A stretch of DNA of 64,000 bases, taken from positions 62,001 through 126,000 of the forward strand of contig NZ_JACEFB010000011.1 in the NCBI RefSeq assembly GCF_013694095.1, read 5' to 3'. Each line of letters starts with the position of its first letter. Positions within the stretch are counted from its first letter, which is position 1. Both the position numbers and the translations under genes were made by a program. This stretch comes from Thermogemmata fonticola (GTDB lineage Bacteria > Planctomycetota > Planctomycetia > Gemmatales > Gemmataceae). Below, piece by piece: positions 1-9,637 of this stretch. The notes under the pieces are model-generated. The model had not been told where the DNA came from. It saw only the letters and a program-made list of their open reading frames with translations, and searched no databases.

Positions 1-420
1 GGTGACCGGTCCGTCGTTGATGAGTTCCACCTGCATATCGGCGGCGAAGCGGCCCGTAGCGACCGGGACCCCCCAGGCTCGCAGGGCTTGGATAAAGGCT
101 TCGTAAAGGGACTGGGCCGTCGCTGGCTCTGCCGCCTGGGTGAAACTTGGCCGGCGCCCTTTGCGGCAATCGCCGTAGAGGGTGAACTGGCTGACGACGA
201 GCACAGCGCCCTGCACGTCCTGGACATCGCGGTTCATCTTGCCCTGAGCGTCGGGGAAGCCGCGGAGGTGGACGACTTTTTCCGCCAGCCATTCGGCGTC
301 CGCCGTCGTGTCGCCCTGCCCCACACCCAAGAGGACTAGCCAGCCGCTGCCGATCTGACCGGTCACTTCCCCTCCGACAGTGACGCGCGCTTGCCGGACC
401 CGCTGGAGCACCGCCCGCAT
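1..420 (-). CDS. dtd: D-aminoacyl-tRNA deacylase (3' end cut by window edge)
   Basis: Hydrolyses D-amino acids (and glycine) mischarged on tRNA, a cytoplasmic proofreading step. The reverse strand reads open from an ATG at 420-418 to base 1, giving 140 residues beginning [17 protein letters not shown]. Both family signatures are visible: SQFTL at residues 77-81 and the Gly-cisPro motif GPVT at residues 137-140. Family members are usually about 145-150 residues, so only the last few codons lie outside the window. It reads toward the window edge, downstream of the Tat-signal gene on the same strand with a 231 bp gap. Identification rests on the two motifs and full-length similarity. Confidence 0.93.
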   Translation of the reverse strand, partial: MRAVLQRVRQARVTVGGEVTGQIGSGWLVLLGVGQGDTTADAEWLAEKVVHLRGFPDAQGKMNRDVQDVQGAVLVVSQFTLYGDCRKGRRPSFTQAAEPATAQSLYEAFIQALRAWGVPVATGRFAADMQVELINDGPVT

Positions 421-651
421 CGCTTCCTCCGCTTCACCTTGGCCTTGTTTTCTTGGCTTCGGTCCGTTGTGTGTCGATTCGTTGTGTGTCCTCTGCCTCG
501 GCTTCGCCTCGTCTTCTTCCGCCCCGCTTCAGTCTATCGAGACTCTCCGTCCCCCCACCGGCGGATACCGCGGGAACGAGGGCGGCTCCAGACGTTGCGT
601 GGGGTTTGGGGTTGGCCCTCGCATGGGCATTCGGATCAGCTCTGGCTTGGT

Positions 652-2124
652 TTACTGGACAGGCCGGGCGTAGTCACCCCGCATGAAGCCGCTGTCGGCG
701 GGGGGATCGTATCGGATGTCGCGCAGGTCCGGTGTTTCCAGGCGGGCGGAGCGGCGCACGCGGGATTCCAGGGCGTAGTCGAGGATGCCGCCGGTGAGGA
801 GGGTGCGTTCCACGGGGTAGGGGGGCTGGCCGGTTTCCAGGAAGCGTTCGATGTGGCGGGTCAGGGCTTCCAGGAAGGCCGCGCCCGGCGGCGGCGGGAG
901 ATAGAACAGGCAGGAGGCGATTTGCGGCGGTTGAGCCAAGCGGGCGGCGAAGGTTTCATCCGCGACATGGCCGTCGAGTTGCAGCACGGCGGCCTGCAAG
1001 CCGTCGAGGTACTCGATGAGAAAGGCGATCGGGCCGGGAACAAAGTTGCCCCACGTCGTGGGCCGGGCGAAGCGGCGGCAGTTGGCCCGAACGTCGCCGG
1101 CGTTGCGGGACAGGCTCCGGCCCAAGGCGTGCTCCAGCAACTCCCAGGACCATCGCCCCTCCTCGGCGGCTTGCCAGACCGCGTCTCCTTGCAGGCAAGT
1201 CACGGCCCGGACGCCCTGCGCTGCTCCATCTTTCCCAACGGGGCGGAAGCGCCGCTCCACCATGCATTGCAGCGCTTCCAGGGCGTGAATGCCGTAAATT
1301 TCCAATTCCCCGCGCGAGGCCACGAGGGCTTCCTTCATCCCTGTACCCAGAGGCAATTCCAGTTCCGGCCGCCGCCAGGTCACCGGCAGACTGGACCCCG
1401 CCATCAGGGGGAAGCCCATTTGACGGGCCGTCATTACCATTTCCGCCGCCTGACGCCGGTCGTAACTCAGATGCTTGTCGCAAAACACCGGCACGCTCCG
1501 CCCGCTTTTCTCGAACACCGCCACGATCTGCCGGAAATAGTCGTAACGAGGATAGAGCTTCTGGCCTTTGGCGTTGTACGGGTAATCCCCATGCTCCGCG
1601 ATGAGCAGCACCCCATCGACCGCCAGCTTGCCCGTACCCAAGGTCAGGGCATCCTCGATGGTCGGCGACAGGCGGAAGCCGTGTTCCTGGGCCAGCTCCC
1701 GGCTCAGATCATTCTTTCGCACCTGTTCCACATAGAGGCTGGCGACTCCGAAGGAGGGAAAGTGATAGCCGTCGTCACGCAGGTAGCCGTCCAGGAAGCG
1801 CCCGGCGATGTGATAAGCGTGGGAGAGGTAGTGATAGATAGTCGTGAGGACGGCCAGTTTCTTCTCGGCGGGGCGAGGCCGTTTGGGAGGCCGGCTGCGG
1901 GGGAACGATGACAGACTCGAAGCATCTCTGCCACTTGCCGGACCGCCACCCTCGCTTCCATTCTTCTCCGGACTCCAGGAGGCCGCGGCCCCGGCCAGGA
2001 CCACGCCGCTGCTGAGCACAAACTGCCGCCGATCGGGAGAGTCGGAATCGGACCCCCGAACGGGTATCGGCTCGGCTTTCGCGTCGCTGCTGGATCGGAC
2101 GGGAAACGGAACTTCAGGGGGCAT
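652..2124 (-). CDS. Tat-signal hypothetical protein
   Basis: A 490-residue exported protein of unknown function. Residues 31-34 (DRRQ) followed by a hydrophobic stretch (FVLSSGVVLAGAAASW) form a twin-arginine signal, so a folded, possibly cofactor-bearing protein is likely exported. The ATG at 2124 is chosen over the upstream in-frame codon at 2175 because AGGAGG lies 8 nt before it. The mature part has motifs such as HGDYPYN and FCDKHLSYD and reads like a planctomycete protein that handles a small-molecule or oxidoreductase-like task, but I do not recognise a named family. It lies upstream of dtd on the same strand. Confidence 0.8.
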   Translation of the reverse strand: MPPEVPFPVRSSSDAKAEPIPVRGSDSDSPDRRQFVLSSGVVLAGAAASWSPEKNGSEGGGPASGRDASSLSSFPRSRPPKRPRPAEKKLAVLTTIYHYLSHAYHIAGRFLDGYLRDDGYHFPSFGVASLYVEQVRKNDLSRELAQEHGFRLSPTIEDALTLGTGKLAVDGVLLIAEHGDYPYNAKGQKLYPRYDYFRQIVAVFEKSGRSVPVFCDKHLSYDRRQAAEMVMTARQMGFPLMAGSSLPVTWRRPELELPLGTGMKEALVASRGELEIYGIHALEALQCMVERRFRPVGKDGAAQGVRAVTCLQGDAVWQAAEEGRWSWELLEHALGRSLSRNAGDVRANCRRFARPTTWGNFVPGPIAFLIEYLDGLQAAVLQLDGHVADETFAARLAQPPQIASCLFYLPPPPGAAFLEALTRHIERFLETGQPPYPVERTLLTGGILDYALESRVRRSARLETPDLRDIRYDPPADSGFMRGDYARPVQ

Positions 2125-2798
2125 GCCATCTTCCTCCTGGGTTATCGCCCTGGAATCCCACAGAGCAGGAACCAAGGCCGCTGAAGGATTGCTCAGAATG
2201 ATGGCCGGCTAGCTCGGCACACCAGCCGGGCAACGCCTTAGCATACCTCATGGCGGGACAGCGATCTCGCACGCCAACCGCCGAGCGGTGAACCCGCGGT
2301 ACTGCTCTGCTGGCCATTGTGGTCGAGTGCACCCGCGTTGGACAGCAAAAAATCGCCGCTTCGTGGCAAGTGGGCCTTGAATGAGGAGTCGGCCTCTGGT
2401 GAGTGAGGGGATCGGCTTTGTGTGGAAGACTTAGGAGGCAGTGGATCTGGTGGGCGGGGCAGAGTTTGGCTTAGCTTGGAAAGTACGAATAAAGAATGGC
2501 GACTTTTCTGCGAATAGTGAATTGATGCGGAAAGCGGAATGGAAAAGGTTTGCGGCGATCTGTTGGCAGGGCGAAGTGGGAGGGGGGCCGGCCAGGTCCT
2601 CAGGGCTTCCGACTCCCCTGGCGCAAGCGCCAGGGCTTGAACAATCGGTTCTTTCACAGCCAGATTGCCCGGATTCGCCAGAAGCGGAGCTTGTCAAAGT
2701 CTTAGGCATCGGTCACAATCGGATATAGCGGGACTGCGCCAACGGGGTGGTGAAAGGTCCGGTGTTTTCGGGTGTCCCCGCCGGGGGGAGTGCCACTC
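2125..2798. other. Intergenic, divergent promoter region
   Basis: 674 bp separate two divergently transcribed genes, so promoters for both should lie here. Short open frames on both strands in this stretch have no recognisable protein character or ribosome binding site. The part around 2440-2560 is noticeably richer in A+T than its surroundings. No RNA gene or repeat was seen. Confidence 0.5.
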
Positions 2799-3992
2799 AT
2801 GACGGTCTTCGGCAAGGTACTGTTGATTTTCAACCTGCTGCTGGCAATTGGCTTCGGCTATTTGGCCACCCAGGATTGGCAGCGCCGGCAGACAATCCAA
2901 GCTGCGGCCCTGCGTTATGACCTTCTGGTCCAGGGTTTGCCCTTGGGAGCTGAGCCGGACGCCCCCAAATCACTTCCCGCCGATCCCGATGATCCGGTAC
3001 CGCTGCGTGTGCTCGGCGTGGGGAACATACCGGTCTTCAGTGTCAGCAAGAAGTATTTGGAGGCGTATTTCCAAGGGGCGCAAGGGGGCAGCGACCTGGG
3101 GGGTCCTGCGGTGCCGAATCAATTGGCTGAGGTGCAGCGTGTGCGCAGCCGCATCGAGCAGTTGCTCAGTGCTGCGGAAACCCCGCAGGCCAAACTCCAG
3201 CGCCTGCGGGGTTGGCTGCTATACCAGGCGGAAACCTTCGAGGAACATCAGGCCATCCTTGACCTCTTGCGGCAGGGGAACGTCGAGGAGTTGCAGAACC
3301 GGCTTTATGCCCGCTTCGATGCCGTGCTCAAACCCTCCCAGGCGGGTGCCATCCCCCCTCCCCTCACCGATGAAGAGTTGGCCGGTAAAACTCCTGAGGA
3401 ACAAGCCGCCTTAGTCCAATCCCGCGCCAGCCAGCTTCAGCAGAGCTATGCTCAGTCTCTCGACGAAAGTGAGCGCCGCATGCGCCTCGCTCATCTGCTG
3501 ATCCATTTGGACCCCAGTGCCGACTGGCAGAAGCGAGTCGCCGCCGTCGTAGGTTTGAGCCGCTATACCTCGGCCCTGGTGGCTCAGACCCGGCGCTTCG
3601 AGGAGATGTCCCGCCTGATGGAGCAGCTCCTGGTGGTGGACCAGCAGGCGTATCTGGAACGGTTACAGCCGCTCATGCGGGCTGCTCAGAACGCGACAGA
3701 CGTGACCAATCGCCAGGCGGCCTTGCGAGCCAAGTGGGTCGAGCAGTTCCGGCGCGAATCGGATGCCGTCAACCAGCGGGAAACCCAACTGCGGGAACTG
3801 ACTAATGCCCTGGCTCGCGTCAAGGCGGAAGTCGATGCCTTGCTGGTACGCCAGACGGGGATCGAAGACCAGATGCTGGCCATTCAGCGGGAAGTGGCCA
3901 ATGCCCTGGAGGAAGTTTACCGGCTGGAAGCGGAACTGGTGGCGCGAGAGAAGCAGTTGCTCCAGCAAATGGGCCGCTCCTTCGGTCCTTGA
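2799..3992 (+). CDS. Membrane-anchored coiled-coil protein, first of four
   Basis: A 397-residue protein of unknown function. The start at 2799 is preceded by a GGGGGGAG ribosome site 8 nt upstream and immediately opens a membrane anchor (residues about 4-23, FGKVLLIFNLLLAIGFGYLA). The rest is hydrophilic and helical; the last 110 residues (RQAALRAKWVEQFRRESDAV and on) look like a coiled coil. It is followed by three more genes on the same strand that share the design of an N-terminal anchor plus a charged extracytoplasmic or cytoplasmic helix. The set looks like one transcription unit, possibly a planctomycete envelope or scaffold complex; that role is inference only. Confidence 0.8.
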   Translation: MTVFGKVLLIFNLLLAIGFGYLATQDWQRRQTIQAAALRYDLLVQGLPLGAEPDAPKSLPADPDDPVPLRVLGVGNIPVFSVSKKYLEAYFQGAQGGSDLGGPAVPNQLAEVQRVRSRIEQLLSAAETPQAKLQRLRGWLLYQAETFEEHQAILDLLRQGNVEELQNRLYARFDAVLKPSQAGAIPPPLTDEELAGKTPEEQAALVQSRASQLQQSYAQSLDESERRMRLAHLLIHLDPSADWQKRVAAVVGLSRYTSALVAQTRRFEEMSRLMEQLLVVDQQAYLERLQPLMRAAQNATDVTNRQAALRAKWVEQFRRESDAVNQRETQLRELTNALARVKAEVDALLVRQTGIEDQMLAIQREVANALEEVYRLEAELVAREKQLLQQMGRSFGP

Positions 3993-4160
3993 AGTATCCC
4001 TTGGTCCTGGGACTGGGAGCTGGATCCAGGAGGGAGGCGGCGCGCAGAAGGCGGTCGTTCACGACGGGCCGAAATGGGGAGGCGCTCGCGGGCCGAAGGC
4101 AGAGTCGACGAGTCCTGGCGAGAGGAACAGGGACCCAAGCAACGCGCGGGAATCCAGGCC

Positions 4161-4886
4161 ATGACAGCGATTGGTAAGTTTCTGGCGGTGCTGAATCTGT
4201 TTGTGGGGATCGGCTTGGCGACCTGGTCAGTCAGTGTCTTTGCCAACCGGTTGCCGTGGTACGATCCCTTGCCCCCTGCGGAGACGATCCATCCCGGCCA
4301 CAAACCGGCCAACTTCGCCTACCTGCGGGAAGAGCTGGACAAGCACGTGCGTGCCGCCCAAGCAGCCAGCCTGCTCTGGACCCAACAACGGCAGCGCTTC
4401 GAGCAATTGGAACAGTTCCGCAACAGCCGCCTGCGAGGGTACGAAGAATGGATCGGCTTCGCCAAAAACGGCAACCCGCGGGACAATGGCATCGGCTTCT
4501 ACGAGCCGGTGTACGATCCCGCAACGGGCTTGCTGGACCTGACCCCTCCCAGCCCCACCGTCCGCCGCACTCCGATCCTGGGAGTGGACAATCGCCCCCT
4601 GCGCGGCGCCGACACCCTTCAGGATCAGTACATCCGTGATGCCAATGAATTGATCAAACTGGCGCGCCAAATCGACGAGCTGCGCAATCGCTTCCGCGAT
4701 CTGAGCACGGAAATCCTGCAAACCGAGGATCGCTTGCGCCGGATGGTGGAAATCCGCGATTCCGTTCAGGCGGAGCTGTTCTACCTGATGGATGCCCAAT
4801 GGGACGTTTACGAACTGCGGGAGACGGCCCTGCGGCGCCAACGGCAGTTGTCCCAGCGTCTGGCGGAATTACGCCCGAACCCCTGA
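4161..4886 (+). CDS. Membrane-anchored coiled-coil protein, second of four
   Basis: A 241-residue protein of unknown function. The start at 4161 is chosen because the membrane segment begins right after it (MTAIGKFLAVLNLFVGIGLATWSV, broken here by the second half of the anchor); upstream codons give no plausible protein. The ribosome site is weak. The N-terminus closely resembles the first gene (MT-x-x-GK-x-L-x-x-x-NL), which suggests they are distant paralogues. Residues about 180-235 (RQIDELRNRFRDLSTEILQT and on) form a likely coiled coil. The 168 bp gap from the first gene contains no other recognisable gene. Confidence 0.78.
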   Translation: MTAIGKFLAVLNLFVGIGLATWSVSVFANRLPWYDPLPPAETIHPGHKPANFAYLREELDKHVRAAQAASLLWTQQRQRFEQLEQFRNSRLRGYEEWIGFAKNGNPRDNGIGFYEPVYDPATGLLDLTPPSPTVRRTPILGVDNRPLRGADTLQDQYIRDANELIKLARQIDELRNRFRDLSTEILQTEDRLRRMVEIRDSVQAELFYLMDAQWDVYELRETALRRQRQLSQRLAELRPNP

Positions 4887-5126
4887 GAGCCACGGGGCCT
4901 ACTACTTGAGCCAAATGACTTGAAATGACTTGAGAGGGAAAAAAACATCCTGTAACCTGGAAAAGACGTGGGGAGCTGGGGAACAGCTCATATGCCTTGA
5001 ACTTGTGAAGCTGTCGGAGAGTCCGCTGGGCAAGCCAGTGAGGAGATAACAAGCGAATCCGAGATTGTTGGATCCAAATGCTTCGAGGAGATCACGCCGT
5101 CTCAGTTGTGCCGAGGAGAGACCCCC

Positions 5127-6035
5127 ATGACCTGGCTTGGGAAAATACTCGCCTTCTTCGTTTTGATCGGTGCTGTGGTGTGGATGTACCTGTCGGTCCA
5201 GGCATTCGTGCTGCGGACGAATTGGAAGGTGGAAGCCGATCGGTGGCGGCAGGCCTACGAGCAGATCCGCTCAGCACGGGAAGCTGAGTATCAGCGCTTC
5301 CGGTCGACCGAGGAAGCCTTGCGGCGGCAATTGCTGGCCGAACAGCGCCGCACCAGCGAGTTGCAAAAGTCTGTCGCCGAGTTGACCAATCGCGGAGCGC
5401 GGGATGCGGATGCGACCAAGAGCTTGCAAAAGCTCTACGAGGAGGCGGATGTCAAGGCGGTGCAACTGCAAGCGAGCCGCGATGCTTTGATCAAGGAAGT
5501 CAGCTCGGTTCGGGTGCGCAACGAGCAGTTGGAAAGTGAGCGGCAGCGTTTGATCGTCGCTGCCGAGGAAGCCCGGCGTGAGGCAGTGCGGGCCAGAATC
5601 GCCGAGCGGGCTGCCCAATTCGTCGCCGAGCAGAACGCCGCTCTGGTCGAAGAACTGCGGGAAAAAATCCGGCAGCTTAGCCGTTCTCTCCTGGCCGGTG
5701 GCTCTACTCAACCTCCGGCATTGCGAGAAATCGATAAGCCGCCGCCTCCGCCATTGCCCAATCTCCGCGGGGAAGTCACTGCTGTGTCAGGGGATCTGGT
5801 CGTCCTGAGTATCGGCTACGAAGCGGGGCTGAACGTCGGCACGGAGCTGGAAATCTATCGCCTTGAGGGAGAAAGCCGCTATCTGGGGACTGTCAAAATT
5901 ACCAGCTTGGCCAATCTTTATCCCAAGCAAGCCGTGGCCACCTTCATCCCGGCCCGCAATGTGCCCTTTGCCCGCTTGACCCCGGCGGAGAAACCCCGCC
6001 CCGGCGACCTGGTCCGGCCGATCGAAAGCCGCTGA
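5127..6035 (+). CDS. Membrane-anchored coiled-coil protein with C-terminal beta domain
   Basis: A 302-residue protein. The start at 5127 has GGAG about 9 nt upstream and again leads straight into a membrane anchor (residues about 4-24, LGKILAFFVLIGAVVWMYLSV). Residues about 30-190 are a long, strongly heptad-like coiled coil rich in Arg, Glu, Ala and Gln. After a Pro-rich hinge (DKPPPPPLPN) a roughly 85-residue beta-rich domain follows, with GEVTAVSGDLVVLSIGYEAG and a GDLVRP ending. This looks like the small SH3-like or FlgT-C/MreC-like beta modules that cap coiled-coil envelope proteins, but the assignment is only by pattern. Third member of the putative operon. Confidence 0.78.
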   Translation: MTWLGKILAFFVLIGAVVWMYLSVQAFVLRTNWKVEADRWRQAYEQIRSAREAEYQRFRSTEEALRRQLLAEQRRTSELQKSVAELTNRGARDADATKSLQKLYEEADVKAVQLQASRDALIKEVSSVRVRNEQLESERQRLIVAAEEARREAVRARIAERAAQFVAEQNAALVEELREKIRQLSRSLLAGGSTQPPALREIDKPPPPPLPNLRGEVTAVSGDLVVLSIGYEAGLNVGTELEIYRLEGESRYLGTVKITSLANLYPKQAVATFIPARNVPFARLTPAEKPRPGDLVRPIESR

Positions 6036-6189
6036 GCTTCCCTGGTCCCAACGGTTCCCTCTGCCGAAAGAGAATGGTCGGGGGTTTCTCGTACCTGCGG
6101 ATTTTCGCCCTGAATATCGACTCCCGAATAACCTATAACCTGCAAACCGTTGCTTCGAAACAACCAGCAGCGCTCCAGGAGCAAGACAC

Positions 6190-6495
6190 ATGGCCAAGAA
6201 AAAGAAGAAGAAAAAAGAAGAGCTGGATGAGGATTATGAAGTCGCCCCCGCTGCCGAGGTGGAGGATGGAGCCGAAGAAGCGGCGCCCTCTCTTCGCCGG
6301 CCCCAACAAGCCAAGCCGCGCAACGATGCCTACGTCATGATGCTGGCCATCACCTTTTTGGCCCTAGTGACGGGTTGCGTGCTGATGTACCTCGACGCTG
6401 CCCAGTATGAAGGAAAAAATCCGCCCCAGGCGGCAATCCCTGCCGTGCCGGAGTTGGGGAAAGCGGCGGCACCCGCAGGACCCGCTACGAAATAG
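6190..6495 (+). CDS. Small lysine-rich single-pass membrane protein
   Basis: A 101-residue protein that opens with seven lysines (residues 3-9), followed by an acidic stretch, then one membrane segment at residues about 49-67 (VMMLAITFLALVTGCVLMYL) and a Pro/Ala-rich tail. AGGAG lies 8 nt before the ATG. It is the last of the four membrane-anchored genes and is followed by a candidate terminator, which suggests the operon ends here. The positively charged N-terminus probably stays in the cytoplasm (positive-inside rule) with the tail outside. No family recognised. Confidence 0.75.
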   Translation: MAKKKKKKKEELDEDYEVAPAAEVEDGAEEAAPSLRRPQQAKPRNDAYVMMLAITFLALVTGCVLMYLDAAQYEGKNPPQAAIPAVPELGKAAAPAGPATK

Positions 6496-6519
6496 CTCCT
6501 TCGGACCAGGGAGTTTTTT
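6494..6519 (+). terminator. Candidate intrinsic terminator
   Basis: A 6-pair stem (AGCTCC with GGAGTT, one G-T pair) and a loop of about 10 bases is followed directly by a run of T (6514-6519). It overlaps the stop codon region of the four-gene membrane-protein run and sits between that run and the convergent lactate permease gene. Confidence 0.5.
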
Positions 6520-6651
6520 CCGGGTTATTGCTGGCGATTCCCGCTGCTCTTTGACGCCGAGCGTTCCGCTGCCCAGGGGTGGGCCGGACGCTCCGCAATG
6601 TTCTCCCCGGACCGCTTCCCCTTCACCTGCGGACGGTCGGCGTGACTTGGA

Positions 6652-8487
6652 TCACTTCGGCACCATTAGCGTAAACGGCCAGAGGAAAGCTTGGACAGCC
6701 GTCATCAACCCGACGACGCAAGCGAGCAGGACGCTATGCCAGATGACGGCTTTGAAGATGTCCGCTTCCCGGCCGACCTGATTGGTGCCCGCTGTGGCGA
6801 CACAGATGCTCTGCGCGTCGATCATTTTGCCCATCACGCCGCCGGTACTGTTGGCCGTGCAGATGAGGGTTTGCGCTTGTTCCAAGCTCAGGTGACGCAG
6901 CGCGGTGCTGCCGTGAGTATTCCACACCTCTGTGGCGGTGATCTTCTGCAAACTGCCGAAGAGGGCATTGCTGCCGGCGTCCGTGCCGGTGAGGAAGACC
7001 CCTAGCCAGCCGAGCATGGCGGCGAAAAAGGGATACAGCACCCCCGTTTCCGCAAAAGCTACCCCCAAGGTGGCATCCATGCCGGCGTACTTCGTGACAT
7101 AGCTCAGTCCCAGCATGCAGGCGATCGTGGGGATGGGAATGCGCATCTGATAGATCGTCTTGCGGAAGACGGCGAGCACCTGAGCCGGGGAGAGTCGCAG
7201 CAGCACCATCGACAAAAGGGCGGCGCAAAAGACCGGCGTTCCCGGCGCAGTCAGCCAGGTGATCTTGAAGAGGGCGGCTTCCTTCCTCTCGTCGCCAACG
7301 GCATCCGGGGGGACCAGCCGCTCGGCCCGTTCCACCCTTTTGTGCAGCGTCGGCACCGGCACTTCCCAGTAGGAAGGGACCACGCCGAGGTCCAACGGCC
7401 CCTGCTTTTCCATCTGCCGGGCGATGCCGGAGAGGATAAGAAACAGGGCCATCAAGCCCCAGGGCATCCAGGCGCGGAGGACTTGGCGCGTTTGCAAGGG
7501 TTCGAAGCGCTGGGCCAGTCCCTGGCCATTGGCGAGCCACTCGCTGACCTGTTCTTCCGCCTGGACGACGTTTGGGTCCGCCGGAGAGACCGGTTCAGCC
7601 GTCTGGCCAGCGCCCACCTGTTCCTGGGGGAAGCGCCACTCCTGCCGAGGCTTCCAGACGAATTTGAGGAAAGCCGCCAGGCAGGCCATGGACAGGATCG
7701 CCCCGCAGATGTCGGTCAGGGGCCAGATTGGCGGCAGGCCGTAAGCATGGGCTGTAGCAAAGAAAAACTGGGCCAGGGCAAAGGAACCGCCCCCCACCGC
7801 CAGCGCGGGCCAGATCGCCAGGGTTTCCCGCCAGGTGCACATCGTCTTGACCATGTACAGCGGAATCAGGCACGACAGGATCGGTAACTGATGCCCGCAC
7901 ATAATGCTGATGGTGTCTCCCGACAGTCCGGTGACACTGGAAAGCGTCAGGATCGGAACGCCCAGGCCGCCGAAACAGACCGGCGAGGTGTTGGCAATCA
8001 GGCAGATAACCGCCGCTTGGAACGGAGGCACTCCCAGGCCGACGAGCATGGCGCCGCAGATGGCCACCGGCGAACCTGCCCCTGCCGCACCCTCCATGAA
8101 CGCCCCGAAGCAGAAACCGATCAGCACCGCCTGCACCCGCGCATCGCCGCTCAGGCCCCCAATGGAACGCCGGATGATGCTGAACTGCCCGCTGATCAAC
8201 GTTGTGTTGTACAGCAGCATGGCAGCAAAGACGGTCCAGCCGATCGGCAGCAAGCCAAAGGTCATACCATGGACGAAGGCCCAACTGGCCATCGCCAACG
8301 GCATGTCATAGGCCAGCCAGGCCAGCAGCACCGCGGTGATCGCTCCCGCCGCTCCGGCCCACGGCGCCAGCCATCGCCGCCCCACCAGCAAGTAAAACAA
8401 CACCAGCACCGGCAGGCCAGCGACCACCGTGGACAACAGCCGGTTCCCTAACGGGTCCAGATTCTGCACATACACGGCCCAGAGCAT
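6652..8487 (-). CDS. lctP: L-lactate permease
   Basis: A 611-residue polytopic inner-membrane transporter of the LctP family, importing L-lactate (and related 2-hydroxy acids) with protons. Many hydrophobic segments are visible, and the stretch GFCFGAFMEGAAGAGSPVAI together with NTSPVCFGGLGVPI is characteristic of the family. The protein is somewhat longer than the usual 530-570 residues because of a hydrophilic loop at roughly residues 300-360 (PQEQVGAGQTAEPVSPADP). The start at 8487 (MLWAVYVQNLDPLGNRLLS) is preferred to the upstream in-frame codon at 8547 because GAAAGG lies 9 nt upstream and family members begin close to the first membrane segment. No lactate dehydrogenase gene is next to it. 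Confidence 0.93.
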   Translation of the reverse strand: MLWAVYVQNLDPLGNRLLSTVVAGLPVLVLFYLLVGRRWLAPWAGAAGAITAVLLAWLAYDMPLAMASWAFVHGMTFGLLPIGWTVFAAMLLYNTTLISGQFSIIRRSIGGLSGDARVQAVLIGFCFGAFMEGAAGAGSPVAICGAMLVGLGVPPFQAAVICLIANTSPVCFGGLGVPILTLSSVTGLSGDTISIMCGHQLPILSCLIPLYMVKTMCTWRETLAIWPALAVGGGSFALAQFFFATAHAYGLPPIWPLTDICGAILSMACLAAFLKFVWKPRQEWRFPQEQVGAGQTAEPVSPADPNVVQAEEQVSEWLANGQGLAQRFEPLQTRQVLRAWMPWGLMALFLILSGIARQMEKQGPLDLGVVPSYWEVPVPTLHKRVERAERLVPPDAVGDERKEAALFKITWLTAPGTPVFCAALLSMVLLRLSPAQVLAVFRKTIYQMRIPIPTIACMLGLSYVTKYAGMDATLGVAFAETGVLYPFFAAMLGWLGVFLTGTDAGSNALFGSLQKITATEVWNTHGSTALRHLSLEQAQTLICTANSTGGVMGKMIDAQSICVATAGTNQVGREADIFKAVIWHSVLLACVVGLMTAVQAFLWPFTLMVPK

Positions 8488-8914
8488 GGAGAGAGACCTT
8501 TCTTCTGTGCCGAGGATTCCCAGGTCAAGACGAATATCTTCCTCCACCTTGTCCGTGATAGGGCCAGGTGCTCTTCGATGCTAGCCTTTTCGATCTTTTC
8601 CGGCCAGCCGGCTGTTTTTGACTCCAACTCGCCGGCTGTTCACGCAGGTTGACCCAAACGTTCCCACCGTACCTATCGGGCTGTGTCCTGGACTGGCCCG
8701 GCCTGCGCCAGCAATCTCCTAGATATTTTGTGTGGATTTCCCGGACTGTCCCGATAACGGATTTTGTCCATTTCATCCATCTTCCATCAAGTTCTCCGCG
8801 ATCACCTGCCGAAAATCGATGTCGAAGCTCCGGAAAGCGGGGTACACCGGCGAGGCAGTGGCGCTTCAGCCGGAGCCTGCCTTCCCCGTCGATCCCAACC
8901 TTGGAGATGACCTC

Positions 8915-9358
8915 ATGAGTCGTGCCCGTCAGGTTCTTGGCTTGTTTCTGGTAACACTGTTCGGAGTTTATGGCTGCACGCAAGGGCAGATCGGGGGCCG
9001 CGAGAAAAGCGCACTGGAAGCGAAAATCCAGCGGCTGGAAGAGGAGGTGCGCAGCGCGCATACGGCCCAGCAGCAATTGCGGCAGAAATTGCTCGCCGCC
9101 GAAGAACGGCAAGTGCAGTTGCAGAAACAGTTGGAACAGTGGCAGGCCCAAGCGGCTGCGGAACGGGAAGCCCTGCGTGCGGAGCTGAAAGTCCGCACGG
9201 CCGAACGCGATGCCCTGGCCGCTCACTATGACAAGTTCCGCAAGGACCTGCGCGATCTATTGCAGCAGGCGGAAGCAACTCTGCCGGGGATCAGTCCTGC
9301 GGTGGCGCCGCCGCCGAGTGCTGTCAGTGCCCGCTCGGCAACTGAGCCGCTCCCCTAA
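8915..9358 (+). CDS. Coiled-coil lipoprotein
   Basis: A 147-residue protein. The start at 8915 has GGAG 9 nt upstream. It opens with a short signal sequence ending in LFGVYGC, a likely lipoprotein cleavage site with an unusual Tyr at -2, so the mature N-terminal Cys would be lipidated. Residues about 30-115 form a nearly uninterrupted coiled coil (EAKIQRLEEEVRSAHTAQQQ and on). The tail is Ala/Pro/Ser-rich. It is divergent from the lactate permease and upstream of a secreted protein. Function unknown; the shape resembles small periplasmic coiled-coil lipoproteins. Confidence 0.72.
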   Translation: MSRARQVLGLFLVTLFGVYGCTQGQIGGREKSALEAKIQRLEEEVRSAHTAQQQLRQKLLAAEERQVQLQKQLEQWQAQAAAEREALRAELKVRTAERDALAAHYDKFRKDLRDLLQQAEATLPGISPAVAPPPSAVSARSATEPLP

Positions 9359-9511
9359 GCCTTCCTCCCGCCTGGCTCCTTGTCCTTGGCTCCCACCGGC
9401 CCCGTCAGCTTGCCACGCTGAACAGGCAGCCAGCCTTCACCACCTTGTTATAAGGACCCGGCAGGGCTAGGCTGGAGCAAGGGCCTAGATGGGCCAAATC
9501 TGCACCGCAGG

Positions 9512-9543
9512 GTACCGGTGAGCGGTACTCTGTGGCTTTTTTT
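9512..9543 (+). terminator. Weak candidate terminator
   Basis: A perfect 6-pair stem (GTACCG / CGGTAC) with a 5-base loop at 9512-9528 is followed after 8 bases by a run of seven T. The separation between stem and T-run makes this a weak intrinsic terminator for the lipoprotein gene. Confidence 0.25.
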
Positions 9544-9637
9544 CTGCGAGGGGATTATACTACGTCCCGTTACTGAAGTCCTGCCTCGATGCCGCCTTCC
9601 CCGATCATTCCCTTGGAATTTCCCCGGAGAGCGAGCT

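Noticed and set aside
391-1911. 506-codon open frame on the plus strand
   Set aside because: Antisense shadow of the Tat-signal gene; composition reflects GC-rich codons, with no ribosome site or protein family.
2441-2728. 95-codon plus-strand frame in an intergenic gap
   Set aside because: No ribosome site and no recognisable protein character.
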